Of a DNA stretch of 64,000 bases, positions 24,601-36,327 are shown in pieces. The first letter of the stretch is position 1, and every line of letters begins with the position of its first letter. The translations under genes were made by a program, and so were the position numbers. The DNA is from Glandiceps talaboti (taxonomy: Eukaryota; Hemichordata; Enteropneusta; Spengelidae), in the NCBI RefSeq assembly GCF_964340395.1, contig NC_135552.1:24673681-24737680 (forward strand), given 5' to 3'. A model generated the notes under the pieces. It was not told where the DNA came from, made no database searches, and saw nothing but the letters and a program-made list of their open reading frames with translations.

Positions 24601-27600
24601 TGCAAAATGAAGTTACATTTATGAACATAGACTTGATCAATATTTGATTGTATGTGTCTGTTGTCATTTCTATTTCCAGACCTAATGTAACATTAGTAAG
24701 AGCATATGAATCTGGTAGCACACTAGAAGACCTTGGGGTGGAATTAAGTGACGTCAATTTTACAAATCCTACATTAGAAGAAATGCTTCAGGATGATGAC
24801 TGGATTGATGATGCCACGTAAGTTAATAACATTTGAAAATATTTGACATAAAACATTAACTTATTGTCAATGGAGAAAGCTAAATTGGATTTATGAAATT
24901 GGTTATCGAAATTGTTTAGCTTATGGTTACAGGAGTACAAACAGCAACACAACTTTACTTTACATGTAAGTCTAGCCAACAGAATGGCATATTCACATTT
25001 CAAATTGTATTTATACGAGGGGAGAAAGTTGAATGTTAATTTTAACTAAAATATTGTTGAAAATAAAGATCATAAAGATTATTTGTAGAGTGTAGGTTGA
25101 TTTTTCGGGCAGAGATGACAGACCTGCTTAAAAGAGACTTTTCATATAGTGTTATTATTAAAATCATTTGTTATGCATTTTAGTTACAGCACACACCATT
25201 TTATTTTCTGATTACAATACTAATTTATACAGTTTGCTATGACAGCCCTGCGAATGATGCAGTTACTTTATGTAGAAAGTCACTATTGCAGAATATTAGT
25301 GACAAAATTTGTCTTCCATAAAACTTGTAGTGGTGCAGTTGTCCTATAACACTTCATTGTGAAGTTATATCATCATAGTGCTTAATACTCAGTTAAAGCA
25401 CTTCTTTCATGTGAGTCTGTTTAATCTCATGTGATCATATCATATTATTATCAGCAGTGTACCCTAACCCAGGTGACAACATTATGATTATGTGGATAAG
25501 GACATGTTTGTCAAGTGGTCTTTTTTTTTGTCTGAGCAATTTGAAGAGTTTCCTTCTCTTTCTTTGCAGCGGTCTCATGCCACATTGTATAGAAATTTTA
25601 AAGACATGTAAACATTTAACAGAAAAGTTAGTTGCCGTAACGATGGGTAACTCCAACAATATCAAGACGCCAGATTATCTTCAAGATGTTATAGTTGTGG
25701 CCAAACAAATCAACCCAAGGTGAGTGGGAATTATGTCACCTATATCATGGCTGTGATAACAGGAATGGCTTGTACAGCCACTTGGTGTTGTGAAACATTT
25801 ATGTGCAATTTGTTCAGCTGAAAAAGTAAAAGTACAATTTATTAAAGTGGCATATTCTGTAAATTATTATACCGAAGTCTCATTTTAGGCCAAGTCAGCG
25901 TACATACAAAGTACATTATACTTCACACTAAAGCTTGCCCTGTATTCAAATGTAGATTCTGAGTGAACTCGGCTTCATAGATGTGTTTAAAAGTATGCAC
26001 AAGGAAGCTTGGTATAAACAGAGATTGAGAAAGTTAGTTTCAGTATTATGATGGTAACCAATGAATTATGTTCACTTTCATGTCTTGTGTGATATCCAAT
26101 TACTTGTTTGAAGTCGTTAAACACCAATAAATTTTAATAATTTAACAGATAAGGGTGTTTCAATATCATAATGGTACAAAAGTAACCACCAAAATTATAT
26201 AAGTTACAGACTGTGTACCTTTAATTTGCATAGTAAAGCTGACATCACACATAATAATGTTTTTCATATTGTACTAAAAACTATGCATTTCTGTTATTGA
26301 GTAGTTTTCCGTATTAAATGAAAGTTCCAGGTTGGGTGAACAAAGTAATTTATTACTAATTTTGACCACATTGTCAAATATACATGTAGGATACACCCCA
26401 AATCAATAGTGTATCACAAACTATTGTGCAGGATAGCAAATATGTTCAGTGTATACTCAAACTTGTCCCCAAAACATAATGTTGTATAAGCTAAATTTTA
26501 TCACATTTCCCCTTTGTGTAACTGTTAAAATATTGTATCCATAGCCATCAAAGAAAGTATTGAATGGAGGAGGCCAAATTTGTATGAAATGTGATACCAC
26601 GAGTGTTGTCATGGATGATAAAGCATAAAATGATCCGTAACTCTCTATTGTGGTGTGATTAATTGGCTGTCTGTAAAGAGATCAGTAAAAGTGATTTGTT
26701 GGTATAGGTTAAACAAATACATTTTGTATACTAGGCTTCTATTTTGTTGATTGATACCCAAAATCTCAAAGGTTAAGTGAAACAGTGTATGTTGGGAACT
26801 TTTTGCAAGGACTTCTACCATGCAAAGCCATATTTTCAGCAACATCGTATGTACTTGCGCATGCAAGCAGGCACACACACACACACGCACACGCACATGC
26901 GCACGCACACGCACACGCACACGCACACACATGCAGACAGACAGACATGCCACACAGTCATATACATTTGTACATACACATTTACACATACATGTATGCA
27001 AATGCAGTCACACATTCATGTTCATGTATATACGCATGTATTACACTCACACATACAGACAAACAACCAACCAGACAGACAAGACAGACCAACAGACACA
27101 CATACATGCACATTCATACATATTCACACAAGTACACATACATGTACACACTCACACACTGTGGTCTCATACAGACAGTGGGTTTGTCAGCAGACTACTA
27201 TTATTAGTTGTGTCTGGATTCTGAGTGATACCAATAGGGTTTTACTCTCAGTTTCTCATCTCTAACAAGAACAGGTTTTCTGAAAAGGTAATTATACATA
27301 CCCATGTTTTAAAGTGTATGTCTCAAGTGTCTGCATATAACATCAAAATGGTGGGAATACTCCAAGCCTTGTTGAACATAATTAATGAAAGGTTGTACAG
27401 GATAGTAAAGTAGCTGGGTAAATAACGTCTGAGGCTAGTCAACTTGATGTGCCTATAACATTAGAGTGTTGATAGTTTGCAAATCGTCTCAATTGTCAGA
27501 ATTTTGAAATCTTCACGAAAGGGAAATAAAATGAAAGGTACTGTTGAAAGATGCTAGAAGACATTTTTAGGTCAAGTGGGTAGTACCACTTGAGTTGCTG

Positions 27601-30600
27601 TATGACTGGTTGTGTCTGTAATACTGGGCCTTGTAGGTTAAATGTCAATATCAGCAATTTTGACACTAAAGATGGATGCTTATGTGTATGTGTATATTTA
27701 TATGTTTTGAATTATTGTATACATTGGAACATGATTCCAAGATCATTGACAGGTTACAGGAGATGTAGGTACATAAAGTATGAGGTTACTACTGGTTCTA
27801 CAAAAACATATACTCTTTAGCAATGTGGGATAAGTCGATTGATTAGAAACAGGTTCTGGAAAGGAATGATGTCCCCCTCATTGCCAAGTGTACTGAGTGC
27901 GTGAACATAAGTCTCAATAGTAAATAGTATCATCAAAATCTCTCAGACCGTATAGTTTGGCATTTGGTGTGGGTAATTCGTAGAAAGCTCTGATATATGT
28001 GTCAGCTACTTCGTGAGTTTGACCATAGCGTTCTTCTAATAATATTGTCATTGCATTTCCGTAGTTAGCATTTTTTAGCGATATGCCCTGTATGGCACGT
28101 GCAGCTTTGCCTCTTAGTTGTGAACGGAGATATTGAAATTTGTGAATGTTATAAAGATTTGGGTTCTCGTGAACAGAAGCAAATTCGTCTTTGAAACTAA
28201 CCCATTTTAGTAGATCTCTGCTGAAGGTTGGTAGCGTCAGTTTTGGCAGGTTTACGAAATTCTTGGCTTGGTTCAGTGTTGAGGGGCCTGCTGTAGTGAT
28301 TGTCGGATTCCTTGGTTGATCCGGGCTTTGTTGTTGTGTTGGCGGCTCTGGGGTTCATTGTGTTGTCGCTGGTTCCGTAGAAATTTCTTGTGTGTTGTTG
28401 TTGACGAATTCAGAGTATATGAATTGCTTCGTATGTACATTTTGTACTCGGTCAAGGTAGTTTTTTGATTCTCTGATGATGGCGGCTAATTCCTCTGCTT
28501 CGGCTAGTGAATAAATCTCTTTGTCAAGGTTGATGAATTTCGTGTACTTGGACAGGATTCGCTTACGGTTGGCTCAGAGAGTTTGTAGTACCGTTGTATC
28601 CAATGCTCGGTTGTGTGCCATGTCTTCCTCTCCTTTCTCGAGGAGCCTTATCATATGTCTGCAGTGGGCTGCATGTGAAACCTTCATCTTTTCGAGAGAC
28701 TGTTGGGGGACTGGTTGTGTATTGGACATCCTGGTCTCGGCACCAAAAACAATGTGGGATAAGTCAATTGTTCAAAACAGGACTTAGTACCTTGTTAAAA
28801 TTATGAGTTTGTTGAATAAACTAAGATCTGTCCAACTACAGAGAATGCACACTTTGTGCAGAGACTAGAACCTGAAGAGATAGGTAGGAGTTTGATATGA
28901 AATAACTGGAACAAGAACTTGCTCCCAATAAGGTTGAATTTAAATCCTTTTCTTTCTATGTTTCAATTCTGCACAAAGGACCTTGTCAAAATTAACTTGT
29001 GCAGATGCTATTTTGCACTGATGTCTAAAAACACCTTGTTACGGTGTGTTTCTGTTCAGTATTGAATTTGAATACATTAGATTGTGCTATGTCTTGTAAA
29101 TATACTACATTGTATAATATATCATAAAACATATCCCTATACCACCTGTAGTTTATATCCACAATTAAATTACTGTTCCTGGTAGTAGCACTACAAACTT
29201 TAATTACCAGGTTATGCTAACATGTACTGTAATATTCAGGTTAAGTAGATGTAAACTAGGCCATAGGGTGAAGATAAGAAGGTGAACACAACATAGTATA
29301 ATGTATTATTTATATGATTGTTTGTCTGCCAACCAGTTTACTACATAGACCTGTACTGAGAAGTATGTATACTTGAGAACATCTCCGAATAAGGGAAAGG
29401 CCCACTTTGGCAGAGCATAGAAAAAGTCTATCTTGAACAAAAGAATTTCTATGTAATTCTTATGGCGCCGCTGATGTGATAACACGAATGTGATAACCAG
29501 AGATTTAGCTTTAGATTTAGAATGTTACCTCAGTGACTGCTTATTCAGTACTGAAGATACCAATTGACGTTGTTTGTAATTTTTAGCTAACTTGCATGTT
29601 CAACGTATAAGGTCACAACAAATTATTTCAAAATTTATCCACAGGAATTTGCATGATCTAGGATTCTAAGCCCCCAGTTTGGTCACAGATACAATGTGCA
29701 TGTAATTGTACCGATGGGTCTGAGTTATCATAAATATTTACTAGTAGAATAAAAGAAATCTTCAAATGTAAGCTTTTTAGACCAGTAGGGCCATGGGTAG
29801 GTTACGTAAAAGTTTATCCATAGCAAGCTGATAAAATCTGAATTTAATTACCCCTATGATGTACATTTAGTAATACCATGTTGCTTAGGCCCTGGACAAC
29901 TGATCAATGTGATCTCGTTTGAGTGTGAATGTGGGTGTATATGTGAAAAGGAGAGATGGTGATGCAGTTATATACTGAATATCATCAAGTCATCACCACA
30001 AAAGGAGCCGTGCATGATATTAGTAGGATGCACAACTTGGCACTCATGCGCCTCATATATCCTACTTAACTATTACTAATGAGTCTTAGTCACAGTGAAA
30101 AGTAAAAATGTCAGATGGTTGTTTTTTTAAATTACTATCACAGCATGACATAGACATTTAGCTATAAGGCATACTGCAAATGCTGATCAAATCCAAATGT
30201 GGTCACACACATAATCCTACAATGTAGAGTGTACAATGTATTTTTGCTAGTAGGGATGCCAGTCATCACAAACACATCTGTAAGTAGAAATAAAAAACTT
30301 AAAGTGATGTAGGACTACGTTGGTCACACCCCCATAATGTGCACTTTTAGTTGTCTGAGTCAAAACAAACATACATTACATGTATGTCAATTTACAATGT
30401 ATCATATGAGTATATACCATGTTCAGACACGTACAGTTACGTCTCTGGTCCAGCGTTACATCATCAGTGCTAGACCAGTGTAACATTACAATTAAATCCT
30501 TTCAGGCTATCAAGTGGGCCTAATATCACATGCTGTATATAGTTTTAGCAAAGCATAAGGCAGGCAAACTTGGGACTCGGAGGTTGATAATAAAACCAGC

Positions 30601-33600
30601 AATATCTTTATGCCGATTTAGCATCGACATAAGTGTGTGTGTCTGAACAGAAAATCTGACAAGTTTGTCAACATCACTACTGGCATTATGACCAAAACAT
30701 GTCACTAGCAACAGTACCTTATAATCCATTCTTGAATTCATTTCACAGGGTAGACGATGTTGTACGCTGCTTGTATCCACCACTCGACCCCAAATTGCTG
30801 GAAGCAAGGTAAAGTCATAAAGATGTCATTATGTACATTATATTGTCTATGGTAGATTAATTGTTAAAGGAGACAGACACAGACTGTACCAAATGTTATT
30901 GTATTCAGACCATAATTGACCTTTTTAGTGTAATCTCTACTGCTAATGATAGAGTTACTTATCTGTGCATTCTGATATTTGACAGGTTTTAGAGTGAACA
31001 GTTGTTCTCTTTGATTTCTTTCTTCTGATCTCTTGTCCATTTTTAGTATGTTCATAATGTGGATATATAATTTTTTGTGACAATAGACAAAAATATACAT
31101 TTGGTATCAAATTACTGCACAAACAAGATGAATGAAAAATGGTCTGAGATAATTACACTTGTCATTCATCATGTCATAGGTATTAACTTTCTGTCCTGGG
31201 TATGACATTAAACTACATCCGTCATGTTACTGAGGGGTAGAACCTTACCCCAGCAAGGATCCGGTGGCACCGGACAAGTCCCTACTGGTAGAAATGGTCC
31301 TCCGGTATCATGAAGGCCTGTCCATGGACCTTAGCTTAGCCAGCTCATGGATAAGAAGATGGAAACTGAACTCAATTCCCCCTACTGCCTTGCAGGGTAT
31401 GCTTCTTAGGCAAAGGCTAGGAGATGGTAGCTCTGATGTAAACTCCCCCTGCTGCCTTGTAGGGTATGTCTCTTTAGGCGAAGGCTAGGCCCACCGCCTA
31501 AATCTGTGGTTGGCGTCAGGAAGGGCATCCGGCCATAAAACCTCTGCACCAATAATTCTTTCAGTATGGTGAGAAACAAACATGGGCAGCAGCCAGCCCG
31601 AAGGCTGCCGTGGGCGGCACCTGCCTACGACAAACAGGAAGGTGTAAACCCTAAGGAAGTCTTGGGAAGACCTGTTCTTTATTATGACGGCAATGTGCCA
31701 GATGTCCATGGCAGACTTAGGTTTGGAAGTTGGAATGTGGGATCGATGGTAGGGAGAAGTATGGAGATAGCAGCAGAGTTAATGAGAAGGAGGGTGGATG
31801 TGTGCTGTGTACAGGAGGTGAGGTGGAAAGGAGGTGGTGCCAGATTCATTGGGGCTAAGGGTTGTCGATACAAGCTTTTTTGGTCAGGTAGTGAGGGGGC
31901 GGCTGGAGTTGGCATTATGGTAAAAGAAGAACTAGTTGAGAAGGTAATGGATGTCAGAAGGGTCAATGATAGGCTGGTTGCTCTTGTGATGTTGTTTGGA
32001 AAGCAGCTGGTGAGAGTGGTCTGTGGGTATGCCCCACAAGCAGGACTTGATGAGGCTATGAAAGACGAATTCTATGAGAAGTTAAGATTGGAAGTGGATC
32101 TAGCAAGATCCACAGAGATTCTACTAATAGGTGGGGACTTCAATGGACATGTGGGTGCTAGGTCTGATGGTTTTGATGGAGTTCATGGAGGTTATGGCAT
32201 TGGTGCCAGAAATACTGGTGGTCGAAGATTACTTGAATTCTGCACAGAGGCTAGCTTGGTGACTCTGAACACTTGGTTCAAGAAGAAGCATAAAGCAACG
32301 TTCAGGTCTGGAGGATCTGAAACAGAGATTGATTTTATCTTGATGCAGCAGACGCACAGACGAAAGGTGTGGAATATAAAGGTGATACCAGGTGAGCTCC
32401 AGCATAGCCTGGTGGTAGCTGATGTGGATAAACTAGAAATAAGGAGGAGAGTGAGGAAAAGACCTCAGGTGAAACGGGTTAAAATCTGGAAGCTGCAGGA
32501 CAAAACAGTAAGAGAGAAATTTGAGGAAAGGATGAATGTATTATATAAGGAATGTGAAGAACTTGATGCGTGGAGCAAGTACAGAAAATGTGCTGTACAG
32601 TCAGCACAGGAAGTATGTGGGGTTAGCAAGGGAAAGCCACCACATGGTGTAACATGGTGGTGGGATGACAAGGTGCAAGGTGCGATAAGTAAAAAGAAGG
32701 AAAGTTTTCTGAGGTGGAAGAAGGACCCAACTGAAGAGAATAAGAGCCTGTATAGGAAAGATAAAAAGAGAGCTAGAAAGGAAGTAGCAACAGCGATGAA
32801 AAAGGCTGCAAAAGATGAGATCCAGCAGTTAGAAGGAGATAGGAACAGCATCTTCAGGAAAATTCGAATGATTAAGAAAGAGAATACTGATGTTTGTGGG
32901 GGAGGATGCCTAAAAGACAAGAATGGGCGGATAGTATTTGAGGAAGAAGAAAAGAAAATGGTATGGAAGGAGCATATGGAGGGCATAATGAATGTGGAAA
33001 ATGCATGGGACGGGTTAGCTGAAGCTAACCCAATTGAGGGACCAGTAAAATTGTTTGATAGGAAAGAAATAGACCAAGCTCTGAAGAACATGAGAAATGG
33101 AAAGGCAGGTGGTCCATCTGGAATAACAAAAGAGTATTTGATGGCATCGGATCATGGTTGGCAAGTATTGGTGGCGGTGGCGAATAAAATTTTGGAAGGG
33201 AGTAGTATACCAGAGGAGTGGAAGTGCAGCATCCTGGTGCCGATCTTTAAAGGAAAAGGTAATCCAATGGAATGTGGGTCTTATAGAGGAGTGAAGCTGT
33301 TGGAGCATGGAATGAAAGTAGTGGAAAGGGCAATTGAAAGCAGACTGAGGGCAATAGTCAAGATCGATGGGATGCAATATGGTTTTATGCCAGGGAGGGG
33401 CACAACTGATGCAATATTTATTGTAAGAAGAGTGCAGGAGCGTTACCTGGAGAAACGGAAGAAGCTGTGGATGTGTTTTGTAGACTTGGAGAAAGCCTTT
33501 GATCGAGTGCCACGGAGTGTGATAGAGTGGGCTTTGAGAAAGAGAATGGTACCGGAAGTGTTGGTTAGAGCGGTTATGAAGCTGTACGAGAATGCAAAGA

Positions 33601-35781
33601 CCAGAGTCAGAGTGGGATCAGGATTGTCTGATGAATTTAGGGTAGGAGTGGGTGTACATCAGGGGTCAGCACTTTCGCCACTTCTGTTTGCAGTAGTTGT
33701 AGATGTGCTGTCTGAAGAGGTGCGAAAGGGGGAGTTGTTCGAGCTTCTCTATGCAGATGACCTGGTGTTGATGGCAGAGTCCATGGAGGAACTGGAGAGG
33801 CTATTTACTGCTTGGAGATGTGCTTTCGAAGGAAAGGGTCTGAAAGTGAACATGGGAAAGACGAAGATCATGGAGTGTGCAGCAGGCAATAAAGTCAGGG
33901 CAAAAGCAAAGATTGACCCATGTGGGATTTGTCATAGGAGAGTAATGAGAAATTCGATACTGTGTACGAAGTGCAGGAAATGGATTCATGGAAGGTGTGC
34001 AGGAGTAAGGAGAGTGACAAGTGTGATGGCAACAGATTATGAGTGTTGGAAATGCCTACGAGGCGGAGAGTTTGTTGGTGATAACCCGGAGCATGCAAGT
34101 GCTGTAAGTGAAAGGCTGCAGGAACTGGACCGAGTGAAAGAGTTCTGTTATCTGGGTGATACCTTAGATGGTGCAGGAGGCAGTGAGCTTGCAGTGACAA
34201 AAAGAGTGGGACTGGGATGGAGGAAGTTCAGAGACCTTGAATCCATACTATGTGGTTGTAGGCTAACTCTAGCAATGAAAGGTCGGATTTACAAGGCATG
34301 TGTGAGGCCGGTTATGACATATGCGGCAGAAACATGGGTGATGAGAGCAGTGGAAGAGGGTATCTTGAGGAGAGCAGAGAGAGCTATGGTTAGAAAGATA
34401 TGTGGTGTCAAATTGAGTGACAGGGTTGGCTCAGGGGTGCTAATGGAACGGCTAGGTCTAGGTGAGTCAATTGTGGAGGTAGCAAGGCGTAGCTCTCTGA
34501 GATGGTGTGGACATGTGCTGAGGAAAGATGAGGGAGAAGGAGTGAAGAGGGCATGGAATCTGGAGGTGGATGGAAAAAGAGGGAGAGGGCGACCAAAGCT
34601 GACATGGAGGAGTATGGTGGAAGGACAATGTAAACAGATTGGATTGAACATCAATGACTATGGGAACAGGCAGAGGTGGAGGAATGTGATTGCCACATGG
34701 AAAGAAGGACAGTCGGTGACCCCCCGTCAGGGGGAAGAAATCGACTTTAATTAATGATGATGAAGAGTTTTCTATTTCTGAGTGAAGTCTTTTACCATGG
34801 TATTACTGCCTCATTAGTTAGTGTCATTTTGTATGTTTTAATGTAAAAATCAATGAGTTGAAACTGCACCTAGGGATTAAATTTCAGTTAAGTAATGCAA
34901 TAACGTGACTTGGCTGTCAGCACAGCCTGATACATAGGTTGAAATGAGAATGATAAATCTCTCGCAATTCAAGTGAGATGTTTATTGTGGCATTGTACAG
35001 ACCAGGATTGGCTATTGTCAGTCACAGACTATTTGAAATTTAGCCAAAGGCTGATATGATCAATTTTCAAGTAAGGATATGATTGAAAGTATGGATCCTA
35101 TGAAGTATTTTAGAGTCTGTCAATCTGAGCAAAGATGTTGATAATGTTAAAATAACAAAGCAAGTGATTTATTTCAATTGTGAACTCAAATTTTTTTATC
35201 TTTTGTGTGTGTGTTTTGGATACTAACAGAATAAAGTTATCTTGGCAACCAATGTAGACTTAAATTTTATAATGAGTTTATTAAAAACTACATATTGTTG
35301 TTCCAAAGTAAGCATATTAAATATAATGTATGGCCAAAAATAATCATACCAAGTAACGTGTCACTTCTTTCATATCTATTTTCTACATCTTTCTCTAACT
35401 TCTCATTTTGTGTAACATTTTGTACATGTATGTCTGTTCCAAAATTTGGAATTTTAACATCTTTTCCAACATGTCCATTTCATAAATATGATCTGTGACA
35501 AACTACTTATAATTTTGTCCCTATTTTACAGGTTCACAGCGTTGAGTTTGTCAGTGAGACACCTTGTACTGGTCACAAAGAATGCCTGTATTACACAGAA
35601 CAGCATGCTGTGGATAGACGACTCACTATCCAAAATGGAAGAACATTTGCAAATTTTACGTGAGGCTGCCATTGCTGATGAAAGCACCGAAACTAGGAGC
35701 TTCTCTATATCTTCCAATACTTCACATCAAGCAATGATTGAAAGGACTGTGAAATCTGATGACAGAACCTCACATGCTTGA
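21637..35781 (+). CDS. TMEM98: Transmembrane protein 98 (TMEM98), 5 coding exons, 245 aa
   Basis: Coding exons are 21637-21776, 24680-24817, 25570-25719, 30749-30808 and 35532-35781 (TGA). Every junction is GT-AG in phase 2, and the sum is 738 nt (245 aa plus stop; human about 226 aa). Residues 3-27 form one hydrophobic segment followed by a Cys/Arg-rich stop (CRHRYCRK), as in vertebrate TMEM98. Diagnostic blocks are DDWIDDA, LMPHCIEILKTC, LTEKLVAVTMG, VVAKQINPR, YPPLDPKLLEA, LSVRHLVLVT and WIDDSLSKMEEHL. TMEM98 is a single-pass membrane protein; in vertebrates it restrains self-cleavage of the MYRF transcription factor and matters in eye growth. Two adjacent ATGs (21637, 21640) are possible starts. 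An acceptor at 21601 just upstream means at least one non-coding 5' exon exists. Intron 3 carries a BEL/Pao relic and intron 4 a LINE in sense orientation. The C-tail after residue 225 is longer than in human and Ser/Thr-rich. Confidence 0.95.
26868..26945. repeat. (CA)n/(CACACG)n microsatellite
   Basis: Interrupted CA/CG tract; CA- and CAGA-rich sequence continues to about 27165. His/Thr-rich ORFs across it are not genes. Confidence 0.93.
27821..28781 (-). mobile_element. BEL/Pao-type LTR retrotransposon remnant
   Basis: A fragment in TMEM98 intron 3, antisense to the host gene. A direct repeat of about 32 bp beginning CAATGTGGGATAAGTC stands at 27821-27853 and 28750-28781. On the minus strand these read as two copies ending CTTATCCCACATTG, the expected position of LTR 3' ends. 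The copy at 28750 is followed on the minus strand by TTTTTGGTGCCGAGACC, a primer-binding-site-like phrase of BEL/Pao elements, and then by gag. No pol is present, so this is an internally deleted or truncated copy. LTR starts were not resolved; one may begin near 27907. Confidence 0.7.
27914..28729 (-). pseudogene. Degenerate BEL/Pao gag
   Basis: The minus-strand reading frame from ATG 28729 to TGA 27914 is gag-like. It has an N-terminal region (HMIRLLEKGEE, ELAAIIRESKNYLD), a Pro/Gln/Thr-rich spacer, and then the typical Pao block: LPKLTLPTFSRDLLKW, SFKDEFASVHENP, KFQYLRSQLRGKAARAIQGI. Two in-frame TGA stops interrupt it (28574-28576 and 28355-28357), and similarity shifts frame near 27920. 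Both stops could arise from CGA by C-to-T change at CpG. Not functional. It is a relic and has no connection with TMEM98 function. Confidence 0.8.
31231..34762 (+). mobile_element. Apparently intact non-LTR retrotransposon (LINE) in TMEM98 intron 4
   Basis: A GC-richer block of about 3.5 kb interrupts AT-rich intron sequence. It has a 5' untranslated part of about 330 bp (31231-31565), one long ORF, and a very short 3' end with the tail TTAATGATGATGAAG. The 5' part holds a perfect palindrome TCCGGTGGCACCGGA near 31260, a two-copy tandem repeat, and the phrase GTCAGGAAGGGCATCCGG at about 31515. The single ORF with apurinic-type endonuclease and reverse transcriptase and the short repeat tail fit an RTE-like element; the exact clade was not determined. 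The 5' edge is judged by base composition and is accurate to about 20 bp. No target-site duplication could be recognised. Confidence 0.88.
31566..34754 (+). CDS. LINE polyprotein: AP-type endonuclease, reverse transcriptase, PHD-like finger (1062 aa)
   Basis: The protein nicks target DNA and reverse-transcribes the element RNA at the nick. The N-terminal endonuclease spans about residues 52-285: WNV at 56-58, QE at 83-84, GGDFN at 189-193, Asp256 in EIDF, His280 in QHSLV. A Lys/Arg-rich linker covers about 290-430. The reverse transcriptase spans about 550-760: Asp640 in VDLEKAFDRV and YADD at 729-732, so the catalytic Asp triad is present. A PHD-like zinc finger follows at 786-830, with C4HC3 order C786, C789, C800, C803, H808, C811, C827, C830. 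The C-terminal part ends with GRGRPKLTW and a short tail. There is no stop or frameshift in 1062 codons. Similar ORFs are often mislabelled craniofacial development protein 2 in invertebrate gene sets. Minus-strand ORFs here are shadows. Confidence 0.93.
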   Translation: MVRNKHGQQPARRLPWAAPAYDKQEGVNPKEVLGRPVLYYDGNVPDVHGRLRFGSWNVGSMVGRSMEIAAELMRRRVDVCCVQEVRWKGGGARFIGAKGCRYKLFWSGSEGAAGVGIMVKEELVEKVMDVRRVNDRLVALVMLFGKQLVRVVCGYAPQAGLDEAMKDEFYEKLRLEVDLARSTEILLIGGDFNGHVGARSDGFDGVHGGYGIGARNTGGRRLLEFCTEASLVTLNTWFKKKHKATFRSGGSETEIDFILMQQTHRRKVWNIKVIPGELQHSLVVADVDKLEIRRRVRKRPQVKRVKIWKLQDKTVREKFEERMNVLYKECEELDAWSKYRKCAVQSAQEVCGVSKGKPPHGVTWWWDDKVQGAISKKKESFLRWKKDPTEENKSLYRKDKKRARKEVATAMKKAAKDEIQQLEGDRNSIFRKIRMIKKENTDVCGGGCLKDKNGRIVFEEEEKKMVWKEHMEGIMNVENAWDGLAEANPIEGPVKLFDRKEIDQALKNMRNGKAGGPSGITKEYLMASDHGWQVLVAVANKILEGSSIPEEWKCSILVPIFKGKGNPMECGSYRGVKLLEHGMKVVERAIESRLRAIVKIDGMQYGFMPGRGTTDAIFIVRRVQERYLEKRKKLWMCFVDLEKAFDRVPRSVIEWALRKRMVPEVLVRAVMKLYENAKTRVRVGSGLSDEFRVGVGVHQGSALSPLLFAVVVDVLSEEVRKGELFELLYADDLVLMAESMEELERLFTAWRCAFEGKGLKVNMGKTKIMECAAGNKVRAKAKIDPCGICHRRVMRNSILCTKCRKWIHGRCAGVRRVTSVMATDYECWKCLRGGEFVGDNPEHASAVSERLQELDRVKEFCYLGDTLDGAGGSELAVTKRVGLGWRKFRDLESILCGCRLTLAMKGRIYKACVRPVMTYAAETWVMRAVEEGILRRAERAMVRKICGVKLSDRVGSGVLMERLGLGESIVEVARRSSLRWCGHVLRKDEGEGVKRAWNLEVDGKRGRGRPKLTWRSMVEGQCKQIGLNINDYGNRQRWRNVIATWKEGQSVTPRQGEEIDFN

Positions 35782-35888
35782 CTTTTTCCCCAAAAATATT
35801 TATATATCTCTATAAAACTTCTCAGAGTCTATTTATATCACAATGTTGTTATTCCCAAAGACACTTGTATCATGAACAAAAAAAGTTA

Positions 35889-36327
35889 GGGGCGAGATCA
35901 ATAGTTCAATATAGGATAAAAAAAACCAGTTACTATATTCTTTTACTTAGGCCCCAGACCCCCCCCCCCCCCCCCCCCCCCCTGCACTAAATTGGCAAAA
36001 TTGAAAATTGTTTCAGAGAGCACAATCAGTTTCAAATCAGTATGTAGTGTAGTGTGTAGTGCTATGAATACAAAGCCAGTATGTAGTGAGGAAAAAACTT
36101 CTTTTGTTGCCATGCATTTACTCTTAGTAAAAATTCTCCCATTTCTCAGTGTGACAACATTTATTTTTAGAAATATTTTTTATTCATGAGTACAAACAGA
36201 TCCATTAAATTTAAAATTGTTTCTGTAGGATGAGAACTAAAATGGCTCAAAACCCCACTCCCACACTCACACCCCAAAGTAAAATAATTTAGTTTTTCAT
36301 CCTACATTGAACTATTGATCTCGCCCC
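35889..36327. mobile_element. MITE family copy B, just after the TMEM98 stop codon
   Basis: Terminal inverted repeats of about 36 bp: GGGGCGAGATCAATAGTTCA at 35889 and its reverse complement ending at 36327. A poly-C run (35959-35982) lies inside. An internal mirror copy of the end (TGTAGGATGAGAACTAAA at 36227) matches the left end of copy A. It may be part of the TMEM98 3' UTR. No ORF of note. Confidence 0.78.
35959..35982. repeat. Poly-C tract (24 bases)
   Basis: Homopolymer inside MITE copy B. Other homopolymers: G at 20763-20778, C at 24280-24289, G at 37400-37413, G at 48291-48300. Confidence 0.95.

Noticed and set aside
26645-27265. His/Thr-rich and Val/Arg/Cys-rich ORFs of 118-162 aa
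   Set aside because: CA/CG microsatellite translated in several frames.
31682-34654. Minus-strand ORFs of 94-208 aa inside the LINE
   Set aside because: Shadows of the long sense ORF; Ser/Phe/Leu-rich and without motifs.
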